Assembly: GCA_027924585.1 (NCBI GenBank) | Contig: BSBM01000068.1 | Span: 11,184,001-11,248,000, forward strand | Length of the DNA stretch: 64,000 nucleotides | Direction of reading: 5' to 3' | From: Larix kaempferi | Lineage: Eukaryota; Streptophyta; Pinopsida; Pinales; Pinaceae | In this document: positions 22,966 to 34,837 of the stretch, in pieces | How the letters are laid out: every line of letters starts with the position of its first letter | How positions within the stretch are numbered: the stretch's first letter is position 1 | Program-made: the position numbers and the translations under genes | The notes under the pieces: generated by a model | What the model saw: the letters and a program-made list of their open reading frames with translations, nothing else | Told to the model about the DNA's origin: nothing | Databases searched by the model: none

Positions 22966-25900
22966 TGTCATGAACCTCTAAAATCCATAATAAAAAAAAA
23001 TTAATACATATACAACTATATAAAAACATCATTATGTTTCTAGCATCTAATAGTTACTACAACATAAATTTGTCGTTGCTTTGCATAATCCCTTACACAA
23101 ATTCCAATTTTTTTTCCAGGTTGCACCTGTTGTGGTTGTTTACAAGGTCAGTTACAAGCTTCCTACATACCTAGAGGTGATTTTTTTGTTTTTTTTGTTC
23201 CCTTTCTACATTTATCTTTCTACAGATTTACTAAAGGCTTTCTTATCCCTAAGGATAAGTCTTGGTCTTCAATTATCGCCTTAACTATTAGGAATTGATA
23301 TTTTAAAATCAAAAGGAAACAATTGGGAGACAATGGGTATAGTCTTGATCCCAAAATGTAAAAAAAGGCTTAAAGGACCCAAGGTATAACCTTGGTCCTA
23401 AAGTGCAAGGGTTAAACATATATCTAGTTTTAAAGCATTGATTTACTTGTTTACCCATAGTTGGGGCTATGGGGTTTACACCATAGTCGACATTGTTTTG
23501 AATGCATTAAATTAAAGTTATATTATGATAACATTTATTTGGTTGTGCGTTAAGATGGTTAAATGGTTTTTAGAGTGGTTGATTTGCAAATTAAAAAGCT
23601 TCCCTGGCTACGAGTTGATAGTGTAGCCCGGCCTTTAAGGCTCGCTCAAGATTGAATCTTGGTCGTCCACTTGTACAACATGATGGCCAGGGTTTTGTTT
23701 AGGGTTTAAAGTGTCCATGTCTTGTCTGAACCCTTCATTTTTGGGTTTATTGGGTTTGTAACTCTGAGAGTAGAGTCTCTTCCCTAACATGGATATTTTG
23801 TAAAGTTTTTGGGGTGTAAAACGTCGCCTGTTGTTAATGGCATTCCTCCTGGTTAATCCCCAATGTAAATCAGAGGTATTCTCAGTGTTAATTAAGGACG
23901 CCAAAGCAAAAGCTTGCTAGTTGCTACGACTTGAACCCGGTCACCTTGACCGCCTCATGCTGCTTCTAACAAAGTAAGGAAAAGATGCAAATGCTACTCA
24001 ACATTTACTTTGTTAAACCTCGTTTTTGTTAAGCCTTCGGTCCCAGGGACTAAAGCTTGAAAACCTTCTTGCAGGCAGAGGAGGAATAAGGGCATCTAGG
24101 AGGAACCGACCCCTGGCCTTCTCTGTTATTCAAACAAGGTAAAAGTAGTGATACATGTTTTACATTGTTCAATTCTTTACATAATTATTATGGTTTTGAT
24201 TGCAAGCGGGTGGTTCCAGGTTAAGGAGAGTTGGCGAGAATGATGAAAGGGTCACCTTCTCCCAGGCCCACATCTTAAAACACCAAGGTAAAAACGATTC
24301 CTCACTCTACTTAATTACTAGTTTTTATTTACACTCGGTCACTAAATGACCCAGGATTACATGTTGCAGGTGGCTCTTGGCTGGGTTTTGGAGCCATGAA
24401 AAGGATTTAGGATTTCATCTCCTTGCAAGATAAGTTACTGTGTGTGTGGTTGCAGCCTCTCTGTTCCAACATATATATATAACTAACTTGTGCGTTTATC
24501 GCTTTGTTCTATGGATTGGAAGTTTATCTTGGGTGCCATCGTGGATGGCTTACCACCCCTTCGGTTAACTTGTAATCTTAATTAACTATTTTTTTTTGTT
24601 TTAAAAAGAGTGGATGCCATTGATGATGGTCTTAAATCCACAAGGATCATAGATCCATCTTTTTAATATTTGATACTATTTAATGTTAAAGCGACCCTTA
24701 GGGTCTTTGCCAATTTCGTAATTAAGGGTTTTCTGTGCAACCATACCTACCAATACTTTTGTTCTAAGAAGTAACTGGTTTAGCTATGCAATTATGATAT
24801 ATATTAATAGCCATCGTGGAAAAGGATCCACTCTTTTTTGTAGAAACCTTGACATTCGTTGGGACTGGTAATTAATTAATGAATGGATGTTTTGATTCCT
24901 GTAATTATTTATGATTACAATATTTGATTCAGTTAACTATTTATAATTTTAATTTTAATTATGGCACTTGTAGTGATTCCACTTTAGGTCAGAATCAGTC
25001 CAAATCTAGCATTTTCGATCTGTAACAAGAGTTTATAAAATGGAGTACATTTAAAAATATTTTTCGTTCTAAGGAGGCCTCTAGACTCTTGATCAGATTC
25101 TAGTATTTTCGTTTCTAGTTTTATGCAGAGGAACACTTGACTGTATTAATTCATTTACTTTATTTTGGCGATCTTTCTGTAAATTTGTTATAAAATATAA
25201 ATCGGTTCTGATTTTTAAAAATAGTTTATAGTAACGTACTATACTGTGGTCATAAGAAACTTATTCTATATCTAAAATTGGATCTTTTCGCTCAAAATTT
25301 CCTAAATGGTTTAAACAAATCGTATAGCACGAAGTCTCGATTTGGATATGGATTCCCGAACAAAGATTCATTAGGAATCCTGGAATTTAAGATTATTTTA
25401 CATACATAAAAAAAATGAGGGGAAAAAAATACAAGTAGATTTGAAAACATGAATAGGAAAGGTTTGAGCAGATACTTAATAGATCAATATTCTCTACAGA
25501 TGCATAAGAGATCAATATTCCATGTAGATGCATAATAATTTTTTTTTCAAAGGAATAATTGCGATTCAAAGTTTAAAATGGAAATCCTAAAAAGAAATAA
25601 TTACGATTCATAACTAAAATATAAAATCCTACTGCAATTAGTTTTATACAGATAAGGAATAGGACAAGGAACCTGGCACCACTGTCGGGAAAACATAAAT
25701 GAAATAGTCGTTCCTCCCAACCAACTCCAAGAGAATCCAAGTCACACTTGCTCCAGAACCCCTGAGCCTGATCATTGAACCAAAAGAGAAAAATCCACTT
25801 AATGCGTCATCTCTTGCATTATCAAATTCAATTCCCCGTCCAATGCTAGGCTCTTGCTTGCTAGTGGACATACTATTATACAGTATTTTCTCTAGGACTT

Positions 25901-26209
25901 GGTCATTTATGAGCCTCCTGCTCTTTAGCTCTCAACAATGAGTTGTGACCTGATTTTGAGGAAGGTTCCTCTTGCACCTTGAGTTCTCACTCTGTAGCTT
26001 CAGCCAATTGTCTTTTCCTCTTGTAGTTCAGTGAGCACTCTTTCAACAGCTATTCCATTTATGTCCCCTCCAGTTTCTTTTTATTAATAAAAGAATAATT
26101 CATTACATTTGTTTTATTTTTGACTTCTTGTCAAAAATATTTAAATAAAAATAAAATAAAATATTCGAAAAGTATTTAATAACAATTTATTAAATCTTGG
26201 TGTATTACA
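22966..26209 (-). repeat. Gypsy-1 5' LTR (about 3,244 bp), complete
   Basis: On the minus strand it starts TGTAATACACC at 26,209 and ends CATGACA at 22,966. Positions 23,740-26,209 match the split left LTR. It carries the undisturbed Copia-2 target site at about 25,715-25,725 (ctcccaaccaactcc). No coding capacity is recognised. Confidence 0.9.
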
Positions 26210-26221
26210 TGACAAATAGTG

Positions 26222-26607
26222 TTACCAAACATTTTGGAAGTGGTATGCTCAAAAATTCTCACTCAATTAAGCAATTGAAATGGAAGGCTTTGGTTTTAAA
26301 GATGGATTTAGTGAAGGCATATGATAAAGTAAATTTGACATTTCTAAGGTTAGTCTTGCTTCAATTGGATTAAGTTTGGAAGTTACAGAGTGTATTATGG
26401 GCTATGTGACTTCATTCAATTTTGTTGTTTTGGTCAATGGTTCTCCCACTTCTTTCTTTAAGGGGCACAATAGATTGAGACATGGATGTCTCTTATCCAC
26501 TTTAATTTTTTTAATTGTTTTTGAAGGTCTTAGTAAGCTTATTTACAAAGACACAAGAGCTAGAAGTTTAAAGGGTATGAAAATTTTACTACGAAAAGAA
26601 AGTGAAA
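26222..26607 (+). pseudogene. L1-type LINE reverse transcriptase fragment
   Basis: Reads LKMDLVKAYDKVNLTFLR, keeping the first RT Asp. After one frame change it reads VNGSPTSFFKGHNRLRHG and CLLSTLIFLIVFEGLSKLI, the plant L1 ORF2 RT blocks. The YADD block and everything after it are missing. It is cut on the left by the Gypsy-1 LTR and on the right at about 26,608 by a Gypsy 3' end. Confidence 0.9.
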
Positions 26608-28521
26608 GTGTCTATGAATGTACGATAAAAATTAACTCCGGGACGAAGTTTTAATAAGAGGGAGTGTATGTAATGCCCCTCAAACCCGCTATGACTATTG
26701 ATATTGATGACACTATTGGTAAGTAACCCAGTTAAAGAAACCAAGATAAATGATTGCTTATATGTTGATTTAGAATAAATTATTGACTGATTAGTGATAT
26801 ATGAATATGGTTCTAATAAATGAATGATTTAATGACGATTATGGATAGTTGTGATTTTAATATGAAATATTGTTGATTGATTAGCACATGTGAAACCTTA
26901 CGATGAATGTCATACTTAGGATGAAATATGGAAATGGAATAATGCGGGTGATTATGATGTGAATCCAATGGACAATTATCTATGCTTGCTTAACAATTAG
27001 CGAATGAATGAAGTGAATTATGATATGACAGTTTCGAGTATTACTATTGATGTGTGTGCTCTGAGTATGTGTACAGTAACAGGTAAAAAGGTTTAACGAC
27101 TGACTCACAATAGAACAAAAGGGGGGTCGCAGAGGATGGGAAAAACACACACGGGGTTACGACGACGATGTCGGCTTCTGATAAGCATCCACTCACGATT
27201 TTGGAAATCCCTTTCAGCTTTACTCTGGGATTGTGAAATCATACAGGGGAGACCATAACAGATTGGTCATGTACAAGGTTGAGGGGCGTGCAGTAAGAAC
27301 GAACTTACTCCTTAGTGCCATTAGTCTCACATAGAGTGTATCCAAATGATTTATGGTAACGATTCCTAAATCACTACATGAAATCCCAGCACAACAGTAA
27401 AAATGAGAAATTATTGTCAGAAGGACCCAACGATGTGGTACCTAGACAATTAAGGAAAGAAAGTGTTGTTAGAAGCACCAGACGATGTGATACCTAGATG
27501 ATTAAGGAAAGAAAGTGTTGTCAGAAGGATCCGTCGATTTGGTAGCTAGACGAATAAAGAAAATTGATAAATGAACACCTATGTATTTGACATATAGTAT
27601 TGCATTAGATTAGTTGTGTATGAAAAGACTATTTGTAGTTATGTACTTGGCATATAATATTGCATTAGAATAATTGGGCATGAAATATAATTTTACATAC
27701 CTAAAAAATAGTATTGCATTAGATTAATTGTGCATGAAATATAATTACATATTTGACAAATAGTATTGCATTGATTATTTGTAATTAAATAATTGGGAAT
27801 AATTAAATATGCAGCAAAAGGTTATAGCATAGGATTCATCCACTAGTCAACTCCACCTTCACCCACCAAAATAGGGATTGGAATCCTAGCATCTGGGGAC
27901 ATCTAGGAGTAAAATGTGGGAAGTATGTGCACTCTCATGAGAGAGTGACACATGGGTGGGTGAATATTTGTATTAAATAATATTGCATAAGAGAGTATTT
28001 TTGTATGGAGCGACATGTGTCGCAGGAAAAATTCCTATTTAAGAAAGATGAGAAGAAGGGAAAAGGTACCCTATTGTTGGATGACTGTCGTAATGGCTAT
28101 GAATTTATGATTGTGCTTTCTATGGTGAGTTTGGCTAAGGATTCTGGTGAGGGGTTCTCATGTCTCAACGTTTGCAAGTGTGTATCCTCTATGACCCAAG
28201 GCTCAGGGGTGGCTATGTGATTGATTGCATAAGCCTATGGTTGGGTGGCAAAGCTAACGATTGCTTCTCCTATGGTTAAACAATATTTTTCTTATGGAAT
28301 CCTATGGAAGATGCGGATGACAATGGAAAAGATGGATCGTATTGAAAACGATGACTACTCCTCCAACAACAACAAATTCGACCTACAATAACAGGTTTTG
28401 TGTTTTTGTTAGTTCTCGAATTTGATAAATTTTATTAATGATTATGCATTATAATGGTTATATTATGGTTTTAACCTTTTAAAAGTTTTTTAAGTAGGAC
28501 CTGAAAATGGGGATCACTACA
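26608..28521 (+). mobile_element. Gypsy 3'-end fragment: internal tail, polypurine tract and LTR
   Basis: 26,608-26,664 carries the typical Ty3/Gypsy tail ggacgaagttttaataag and the purine tract aataagagggag. An LTR-like block then begins TGTATGTAATGCCCC (26,665) and ends GGATCACTACA (28,521), about 1.86 kb. The two ends are inversely related (TGTA...TACA, CCCC...GGGG). Internal tandem repeats lie at 27,410-27,560 (gtgttgtYagaag units) and 27,585-27,770 (tagtattgcattaga units). No primer site follows, so only this LTR survives. Confidence 0.72.
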
Positions 28522-30469
28522 GAAAGGATGGTATATCATCATTTTTCTTACCTCTTAAGTACTATTAGTTTTAAATCACTATGGTTGATTAGTTTTTAGT
28601 TGAGTTAATATTTCTCTCTTTAGAATCATGGAGTAATTTCTAGTCACGTTTTTTTTCAAGGAAACTTTGAGGAGGAGCTCAAGGGATGCTTCCCACATTT
28701 AAGGATGGAATCCCTTGTAGACCTATTGGGGTAGACTAACACACCTGACCTAGGGTGATTTAAATGGAGCATCTATTGCCATAGAACTGGCCAAAAATAC
28801 CCAATGACATTGGTGACAATCAATAGAGCTAACCCTAGGGATTTCGACATGATTCTATTGTAGGAACTATAAATTATCATTATCACCTCTCATGATATTA
28901 TTCTTCATGTACACTTTTTAACAAGCATCCTACCACTAGAATTGCAATATGTGGTGTTGCATTAACTATGTTGTTCTTGTTTATACAAATATTAACAACT
29001 CAAGATTATGAAAAAACACATGTGAACTCACTCTTTTTTTATGTATTTTATAGTTATTGAAGCGAATGAGATGACTCCTTATTTTTATGGTATACTTAGT
29101 TAGGCAGATTTAAATTTATCACAATATTTTTTTGTTTATTTTAGTTAAATAAAAACTTGTTTAAAAATCTTAAGGGTTGTGTTATTCTCATATTTTGTTT
29201 AGCAATGTGTTGCCATCGATAGAAAATGTTGCTACTTGTTTTTGTTCGTGTTTTAATCACAATAACCTTGATACCAATATTTTATACACATCTTGGTATT
29301 TTAAAGAAATATAATCTTTGTATTTATATTGTACATAAAGGTGAAAAAAATAAAAAAAACAATAAGAATGGTAGATATCGATATTGTAATGCGTGTTTGT
29401 TGGGATGCTTTTACTTGGGTTGTTTGCTTGGGGATGCATGCTTACTTGAGTTGTGGTTGAAAAAATGGATTATAGTGGATATGTGGAAGTTGAATTGTGA
29501 TTATTTAATAATATAGGAGGGATTAACATATAAAATCACTGGCATAACTATTTAACTTATGGTTGGTGAATACTCATAGGCCACAAGTGGCATGAAAAAA
29601 TTGTATGTTACTTGTTCTTTATAAATAGTTGTAATCATCCATTGTCTATGCCTAATCTATATGTTATCATCCACCTGCTTCTTGATATGAACTGCTCGTT
29701 ATCCATCCATCAATTACAATTTATCTCAAAATCAATATGGACATTACACTTGTCTCATTTTAGTACAATCTAGAAAAGCATAGGTACTAATCCACCCCGA
29801 ATTTTAAAATATAAACACCTATTGGTGTAAATATAGATTCATCTTAACTCCAAGTTTACAAACTTTTTAAAATATAAAATTTGGAAACAAAATTGCAATT
29901 CAAAATTTTGTATCCCTCACTCTTTGCTAATGCCAATTAAAATAAATTTATTCATAATTAAAACCATGTTATAATCGCATTATGTTAAACTAACATTGTT
30001 ATCAAGATTTCTTTTTCAGCAAAAAAATCACCTTCCTGCTTTTCCGAAGGAATCAAGGAAAGATAACAACGCACCGGAAATATCAACAAACTTCCTCACA
30101 TATCGTAGATGGTAGGTTGAGCAAACCGTCAGCCAATAATCCAAGCCAGAAGATATCTCAATAGAATTGAACCTAGGTGAATAGAATGCCACCAACAGGC
30201 CACCGTATCCTTAACAACATTGTTATCAAGATTATTTAGATCATACAAAATGCCTTGGTTAAATAAGAAACATGAGAATCCATCAATATAAACAAAATCC
30301 CATAAATGGTTCTCCACATTAAATACAAACTTAACAGAACAATGAATAGTATTTGATAATCGCCAACCAATTGAATCATTTTCCTTGACCTTTAAGCGTC
30401 GTTATTTAAAAATTGAACATGCATATCCATGCAAGGCAATTAACGCTCACACACTTCGTTCTAACATCT
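28522..30469. other. Unassigned AT-rich DNA
   Basis: I see no domain, LTR end, RNA gene or protein-like frame on either strand. The reading frame at 29,226-29,516 is low-complexity and resembles no family I know. Confidence 0.45.
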
Positions 30470-30960
30470 CCTGATATCATTGGAAAGAATTTTGTTTCTA
30501 CAAAACCATTTGGCTGCGAAACCTTCTAATGAAATCCTCCGCCAAATTGTCGATCTTGTCCTCGACCGATACGACCGAGCATGTAGACAGTCGTGGCCCC
30601 TTTGTAACAGAAACAGAATTTCTCAGGAACTTATCACAGGGCATCTCTGTGTGTGCGGGCAATATATATTCTAATTCATGCTCGCATTGTTGAAGTACTT
30701 GCATCTCATCGTTGGGCGTGAAATCATGAAACACCGTCAATGGCATATTGTTATTACTGGAATATTTCCTTTGGCTCTCTTCAGGCAATTCAACTTATGA
30801 GAAATCGCATTGAATATCTTCTTCTTGTTAATGAGGCCGAGAACGAAAACCTTGGCCTTCATTGCGTGGGCTGATTTTCCCTTGACAACATTTGATTTCG
30901 ATTTCAGTATTCCACACCACACATGCTTCACCACAGAGGCACCCCTTCTATCTTAATATT
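30470..30960 (-). pseudogene. DUF761-type plant protein pseudogene
   Basis: DUF761 proteins are small plant proteins of unknown function with a conserved C-terminal helix. Here the N-terminal part (KAKVFVLGLINKKKIFNAIS, then HKLNCLKR) lies in one frame. After a single frameshift near 30,760 the rest follows (NNNMPLTVFHDFTPNDEM) with the family signature EDKIDNLAEDFIRRFRSQM at the C-terminus. The stop at 30,498 is TAG where family members continue with Gln; the next codons read KQNSFQ, as expected of a CAG-to-TAG change. No ATG precedes the N-terminal block in frame (open from GTG at 30,934), and the upstream stop is near 30,955. A likely solo, broken host gene copy. Confidence 0.78.
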
Positions 30961-31100
30961 TGATCCGCAAATTTACAATTCACTGCATTGTCACAGTATA
31001 AAAAGTATAGGCTATAATAAGAATAGGTCTATGGCCGACTGACCGATTTCCTTCCTACTCCGTCAGAACGATGGGCTGATGGGAAAGAATGGCCCTCACA

Positions 31101-31423
31101 CCCTCTGTATATATATAACAACTTGCTCCAACATTCGTCATGTATCTTGAAGGCATAACATGCGTAGAAACATGATGTGAAGCAAAAATATAAACTAAGA
31201 AAAGTAAAGTTGATTAGTCTCTTTTGCGCCCGCTGTTTCACAAAAATTGGACATTTGATTACAGGCTTAACCAATTCCTCAATTTTTTACCTACAAAATA
31301 TGTCATACTCTATTAAACAAATTTAGCAATATAAAAAGGCAGAATCAATGGAAGGTGGAGACGGGTCCTTTCTCATTTTTCTATTTTTTTTCTTTTTTCT
31401 TCTGACAAGTCTCGGATACCGCC
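31101..31423 (+). repeat. Promoter-like repeat module, copy 1
   Basis: Shares, in the same order, tgtatatatataac, ttgctc-aacattcgtcatgta, ttagtctcttttgcgcc, tcacaaaa and tataaaaaggcag with two copies at 60,552-61,349. TATAAAAAGGCAG at about 31,332 looks like a plus-strand TATA box. It lies immediately upstream of the minus-strand DUF761 pseudogene, so it could be that gene's 5' region or a mobile fragment. No coding. Confidence 0.65.
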
Positions 31424-31546
31424 CATTGTAGGTATGAATATTTCTACTTTATTCGATACGGTCTGCTTCCGATGAATCAGGTGGTGTGTTTCAATTCAAC
31501 TTTCTGACCATTTTAAGTCACTCGTCTTTCAATAGTCTGCAAATCA

Positions 31547-31814
31547 TGTTGGAAATATGTAATTAAGAACTGATCGTGTAGTTTGCGCCGGCTCTATCAG
31601 TCCTTTTGTCAATCCGCAGAAGTCACAAAGATGTCAAACAGACAGTTAGTCTGTCAGTAGGATTCGTGCACTCTTCTTAGTATTTATTCAGCCGCATTTG
31701 TATTCCGCAGGTCAATTTCTTAGGTAGAAATTAATTACATTCTTTAATGGAGTTCAATAGCTTCTAGGCGAAGCGATCTCAGGTTTGTGTATAAATGAAA
31801 AAATATCTGATAGG
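31547..31814 (+). repeat. Copia-3/4 family LTR a, truncated
   Basis: Begins TGTTGGAAATATG like LTRs b (53,647) and c (58,999) and matches their first 260 bp, including the TATA box TATAAAT at 31,790-31,796. It stops at an AGG (31,812-31,814) shared with X, whose LTR takes over. It is probably the original 5' LTR of the Copia tandem array. Confidence 0.9.
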
Positions 31815-32353
31815 GCTCTCTCTATAAACTCACAGAATACTGGAAATCATCAAGATTGTCAATAATGAAGAAACACACCAACATTCGTCATTCAAGATAT
31901 TCAATTACAACAATATATAAGATCAGATTTATGTTGGAAAGAAAATGGTTTAAATGTAGCTTGGATGAAACATATGAATCTTTAATTGGGCAATGGAGTC
32001 ACATTCAAAAAAAATCTGAAAATTAATTTACAAATGCTTCACAAATGCATTAATACAGGGGCAAGATAGCAAACAGCTCGTAGTCAAAGTGATTTTAATT
32101 GGTGAAATAGAAGAGAAAGAAACAATCCATTGACATAAGGCATACAATGATGAATCTTATATCAATTTTAGGAGAGAAGTAATAGTGGAATACTTGGAAA
32201 AATGTAAGTAGAGCATAATTTCTATGAATTCTAATTAGCTATCACCCTGCACCAAGTATGAAAGAATGTTACAAACTAGAATTAACAATGAGAGATACAC
32301 AATTCACATAGAAAAAGGAAGAAACATACTACAAGACCAGTTACACAAGAATC

Positions 32354-34380
32354 TGTAATGTCCCTTATTAGGAATTTTATTAAAATTGCAATTTTCCACT
32401 TTTTTTCCCTAGTTCGACCTTTGACTAGTTTTGATCTCTAGGTCCCAAATTTGCCCCAAATGATCCCAAATATTCTGAGAAGGTATATGAATGATATTAG
32501 AACATAAATATGTGTTTCAGGGATGCCTTTGGACCTTTAAAATACTTCTGCGAATCCTCTTTCAATTCTGATCAATGTAGGTAACTTTACTAGTGATTTT
32601 CCTTTGACTAGTATTGGTCTCCAGGTCTCAAATTGACTCCAAATGCCTTCAAATATTCAAGGAAGGTGTATGAATGATATTAGGAATTGAATATGATGTT
32701 CAGGGATAACATATGGCCACCAAAATACCTCTGCAAACTCTCTTAAGATTCTGGACCAAGTATGCAATTTTACGAGTAATTTGGGGTTCAAATCCCCCTA
32801 AGGTAAGTACTGAAAATGACTTCCCAAATGCCTCCAAACCCACTCAAATTTATGAACAGAGGTAAGTAATGTGTTAAGTATGTTATTAAGGTCTCATATG
32901 CACCATTAATGGTTTATTACAACTGTTCTCACCCTCTCCCATTCAACTGCAAAAATCCCCAATTCGACCCTTGGGGAAATGGCACTATTTCTTCTCCCAA
33001 TGCAATTAAACTGAGTAAAAATGCTTCAAATGCTCAAGTACAGTACATGAAACTTGTATAAGACATCCATGGCAGTATATTTATCACAAATATATCATAG
33101 AATCATCCATTCATTCGAAATCATCATCAATACATTGGCTCACAACAAGGTAGTGGGGAAATGGCATTGTTCTTCCATTAAAAATGAGATTTATACATTT
33201 ATACTTGGAATTTCGACCTGAAACTTTTTGGAGATGAAGAACAGAGTATTTAATTCATATTACAAAAGAAATGGGGCATTATAATCTCCCCCAAAGAGTA
33301 CAATAGCTCACCAAAAACGCCCTCCCTCAAGGATCAAGAATATGCCATCAAAACTGGAAATGGTTGAAGGAGGGAGCTGCAATAGAAGAAACCATGAGCT
33401 GCCCTGTAGCTTACACCTGCAAATAAAGACTCCATTAAAGCTCCAAATGAAAGGTCTGAATGGCCTTTCCAATTGCCAACTTGGATGGGAATCTTTCACC
33501 CTCGAAATTGGCTAAGGCAAGAAACTAGTCATCCACTAGCTCTCCCTCTTCACAATTGCAATTGCAAATTCTACAAATGATCAAAAGCTGGTTTCATTCT
33601 TTGTTATTGACATTTATAAACTTCTAATGTCCTCCATGGGTCGAATTCCTTCCAAGAGACTCATGCCAACTCAAGTTGGGAAGAGATTCCAAAGAACGCC
33701 ACTTGTACAACAATTCCTAGTCTCCCACTTCCACCAAATCACATGTGGAAGCATCTTAGCTGCCCTAACACCCTTGAGCGCCCTCTTGGAGTCTATTTTT
33801 AGCCCTGACATGTCATATATGTCATATGTTAGCCTTCAGGTCTGATTTGTGTCATAGGTGTCATAGCATCTTCATCATTGTTGTCATAGAGCTAGGGAAT
33901 CTAGCCCAAGTGTCTCACTAGCTCCAAATTGCCTCTTCCTCTTCCATGGGAGTTACTCTTCCTCTATATTTCGACCTTGGATGAGTAATGCAATTAATAA
34001 TACCTTTTGGACTCCCCCAAGTATGTTACCATTCACCTTGAATTCGAATTGGTGAGAGAATGATGCCAAGTGTAGTGGGGAAATCTAGCCATATGTGGGT
34101 CCCACTTCCTCCATGTGTCTTCATGATGAAATGCCACTTTGATTTTCACTTGTATATATTTATTTATCTCCTTCATTAAATATTTATGCCATTCTAATGT
34201 TCAAACATCATTTATTATCCCCATTATTCCAAATCCCAAAGCTTCCACCCCAAACCTAGGAAACTAGTAATTTTCCTCCTTGGCAATTATTTGACCTTTA
34301 GCATCAATTTGACAAACTCTAATGAATAGGGCCAATGTGATTAGGCCATTTTGACCCAATACCAAATTTGGGACATGACA
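32354..34380. mobile_element. Solo LTR of a Ty3/Gypsy family, nested in the X left LTR
   Basis: A 2,027-bp block begins TGTAATGTCCC and ends GGGACATGACA, an 11-bp inverted end pair with one mismatch. Target duplication is gaatc (32,349-32,353) and aaatc (34,381-34,385, one change). The other X LTR shows the empty site at about 46,551-46,563 (caagaatccctg). No internal region remains, so it arose by LTR-LTR recombination. Orientation is ambiguous. No coding is recognised. Confidence 0.95.
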
Positions 34381-34837
34381 AAATCCCTGAGAAACATTAG
34401 CTCAGCTTTACAAATCTTTATCCAAAATATAACTCAAAATGTCTTATAGAACAATACACAAAAAATTCCCATAAAAGTTTTCAACACTTTATCACACTAT
34501 TACATCACATATATAAATGTCGGGAGTCCTCTTGCTTGACTCATCTAAACAAAAAATAGTTATATCGGAGTGACACCTCATTCAGGTTGTTTTGCCACTA
34601 TCACAACAAAACAGAAAATAGGTAGAAACTGGCCTAACTACTTTCTTACAATCCATCGGTATTCTTACTAAGTAACATTTACTTCAAGTAAAAAAGTAAA
34701 AATAGTAAAATAATAGTTCCAGCTAGCTATTTATATAGCCGCCTCAAAGAATATTACAAATTATCAAAAATAGGAAAGTATTGTAAGAAGTCTCTGATTC
34801 CAAGCAAACATCAACAACTATAAAAAGACAAGTATCA

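Larger units (their letters stand above)
8864..26209 (-). mobile_element. Gypsy-1: Ty3/Gypsy chromovirus with long LTRs, minus strand, left LTR truncated and interrupted
   Basis: The right copy, 22,966-26,209, is the complete 5' LTR. It reads TGTAATACACC to ...CATGACA on the minus strand. A primer site (22,951-22,962) follows, then gag-pol with a chromodomain-like C-terminus, a polypurine tract at 18,091-18,105, and the 3' LTR on the left. That left LTR is present only as 8864-10,834 plus 17,602-18,090, because Copia-2 is inserted in it and because about 775 bp at its far end are missing. With the left end lost, no target duplication can be checked. The RT, integrase and chromodomain resemble plant Tekay/Del-type chromoviruses. 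Confidence 0.93.

Noticed and set aside
28522-28545. Primer site after the 26,665-28,521 LTR (tggtatatcatc)
   Set aside because: Only the first six bases match the Met-tRNA site and it is offset from the LTR end. No internal coding follows.
29226-29516. 96-codon plus-strand frame as a small membrane protein gene
   Set aside because: Low-complexity AT-driven composition, no family resemblance and no promoter or neighbour support.
31542-31546. aatca (31,542-31,546) and tatca (60,003-60,007) as the target duplication of the Copia tandem array
   Set aside because: Four of five bases match, but the right end of LTR c is not certain to the base, so chance cannot be excluded.
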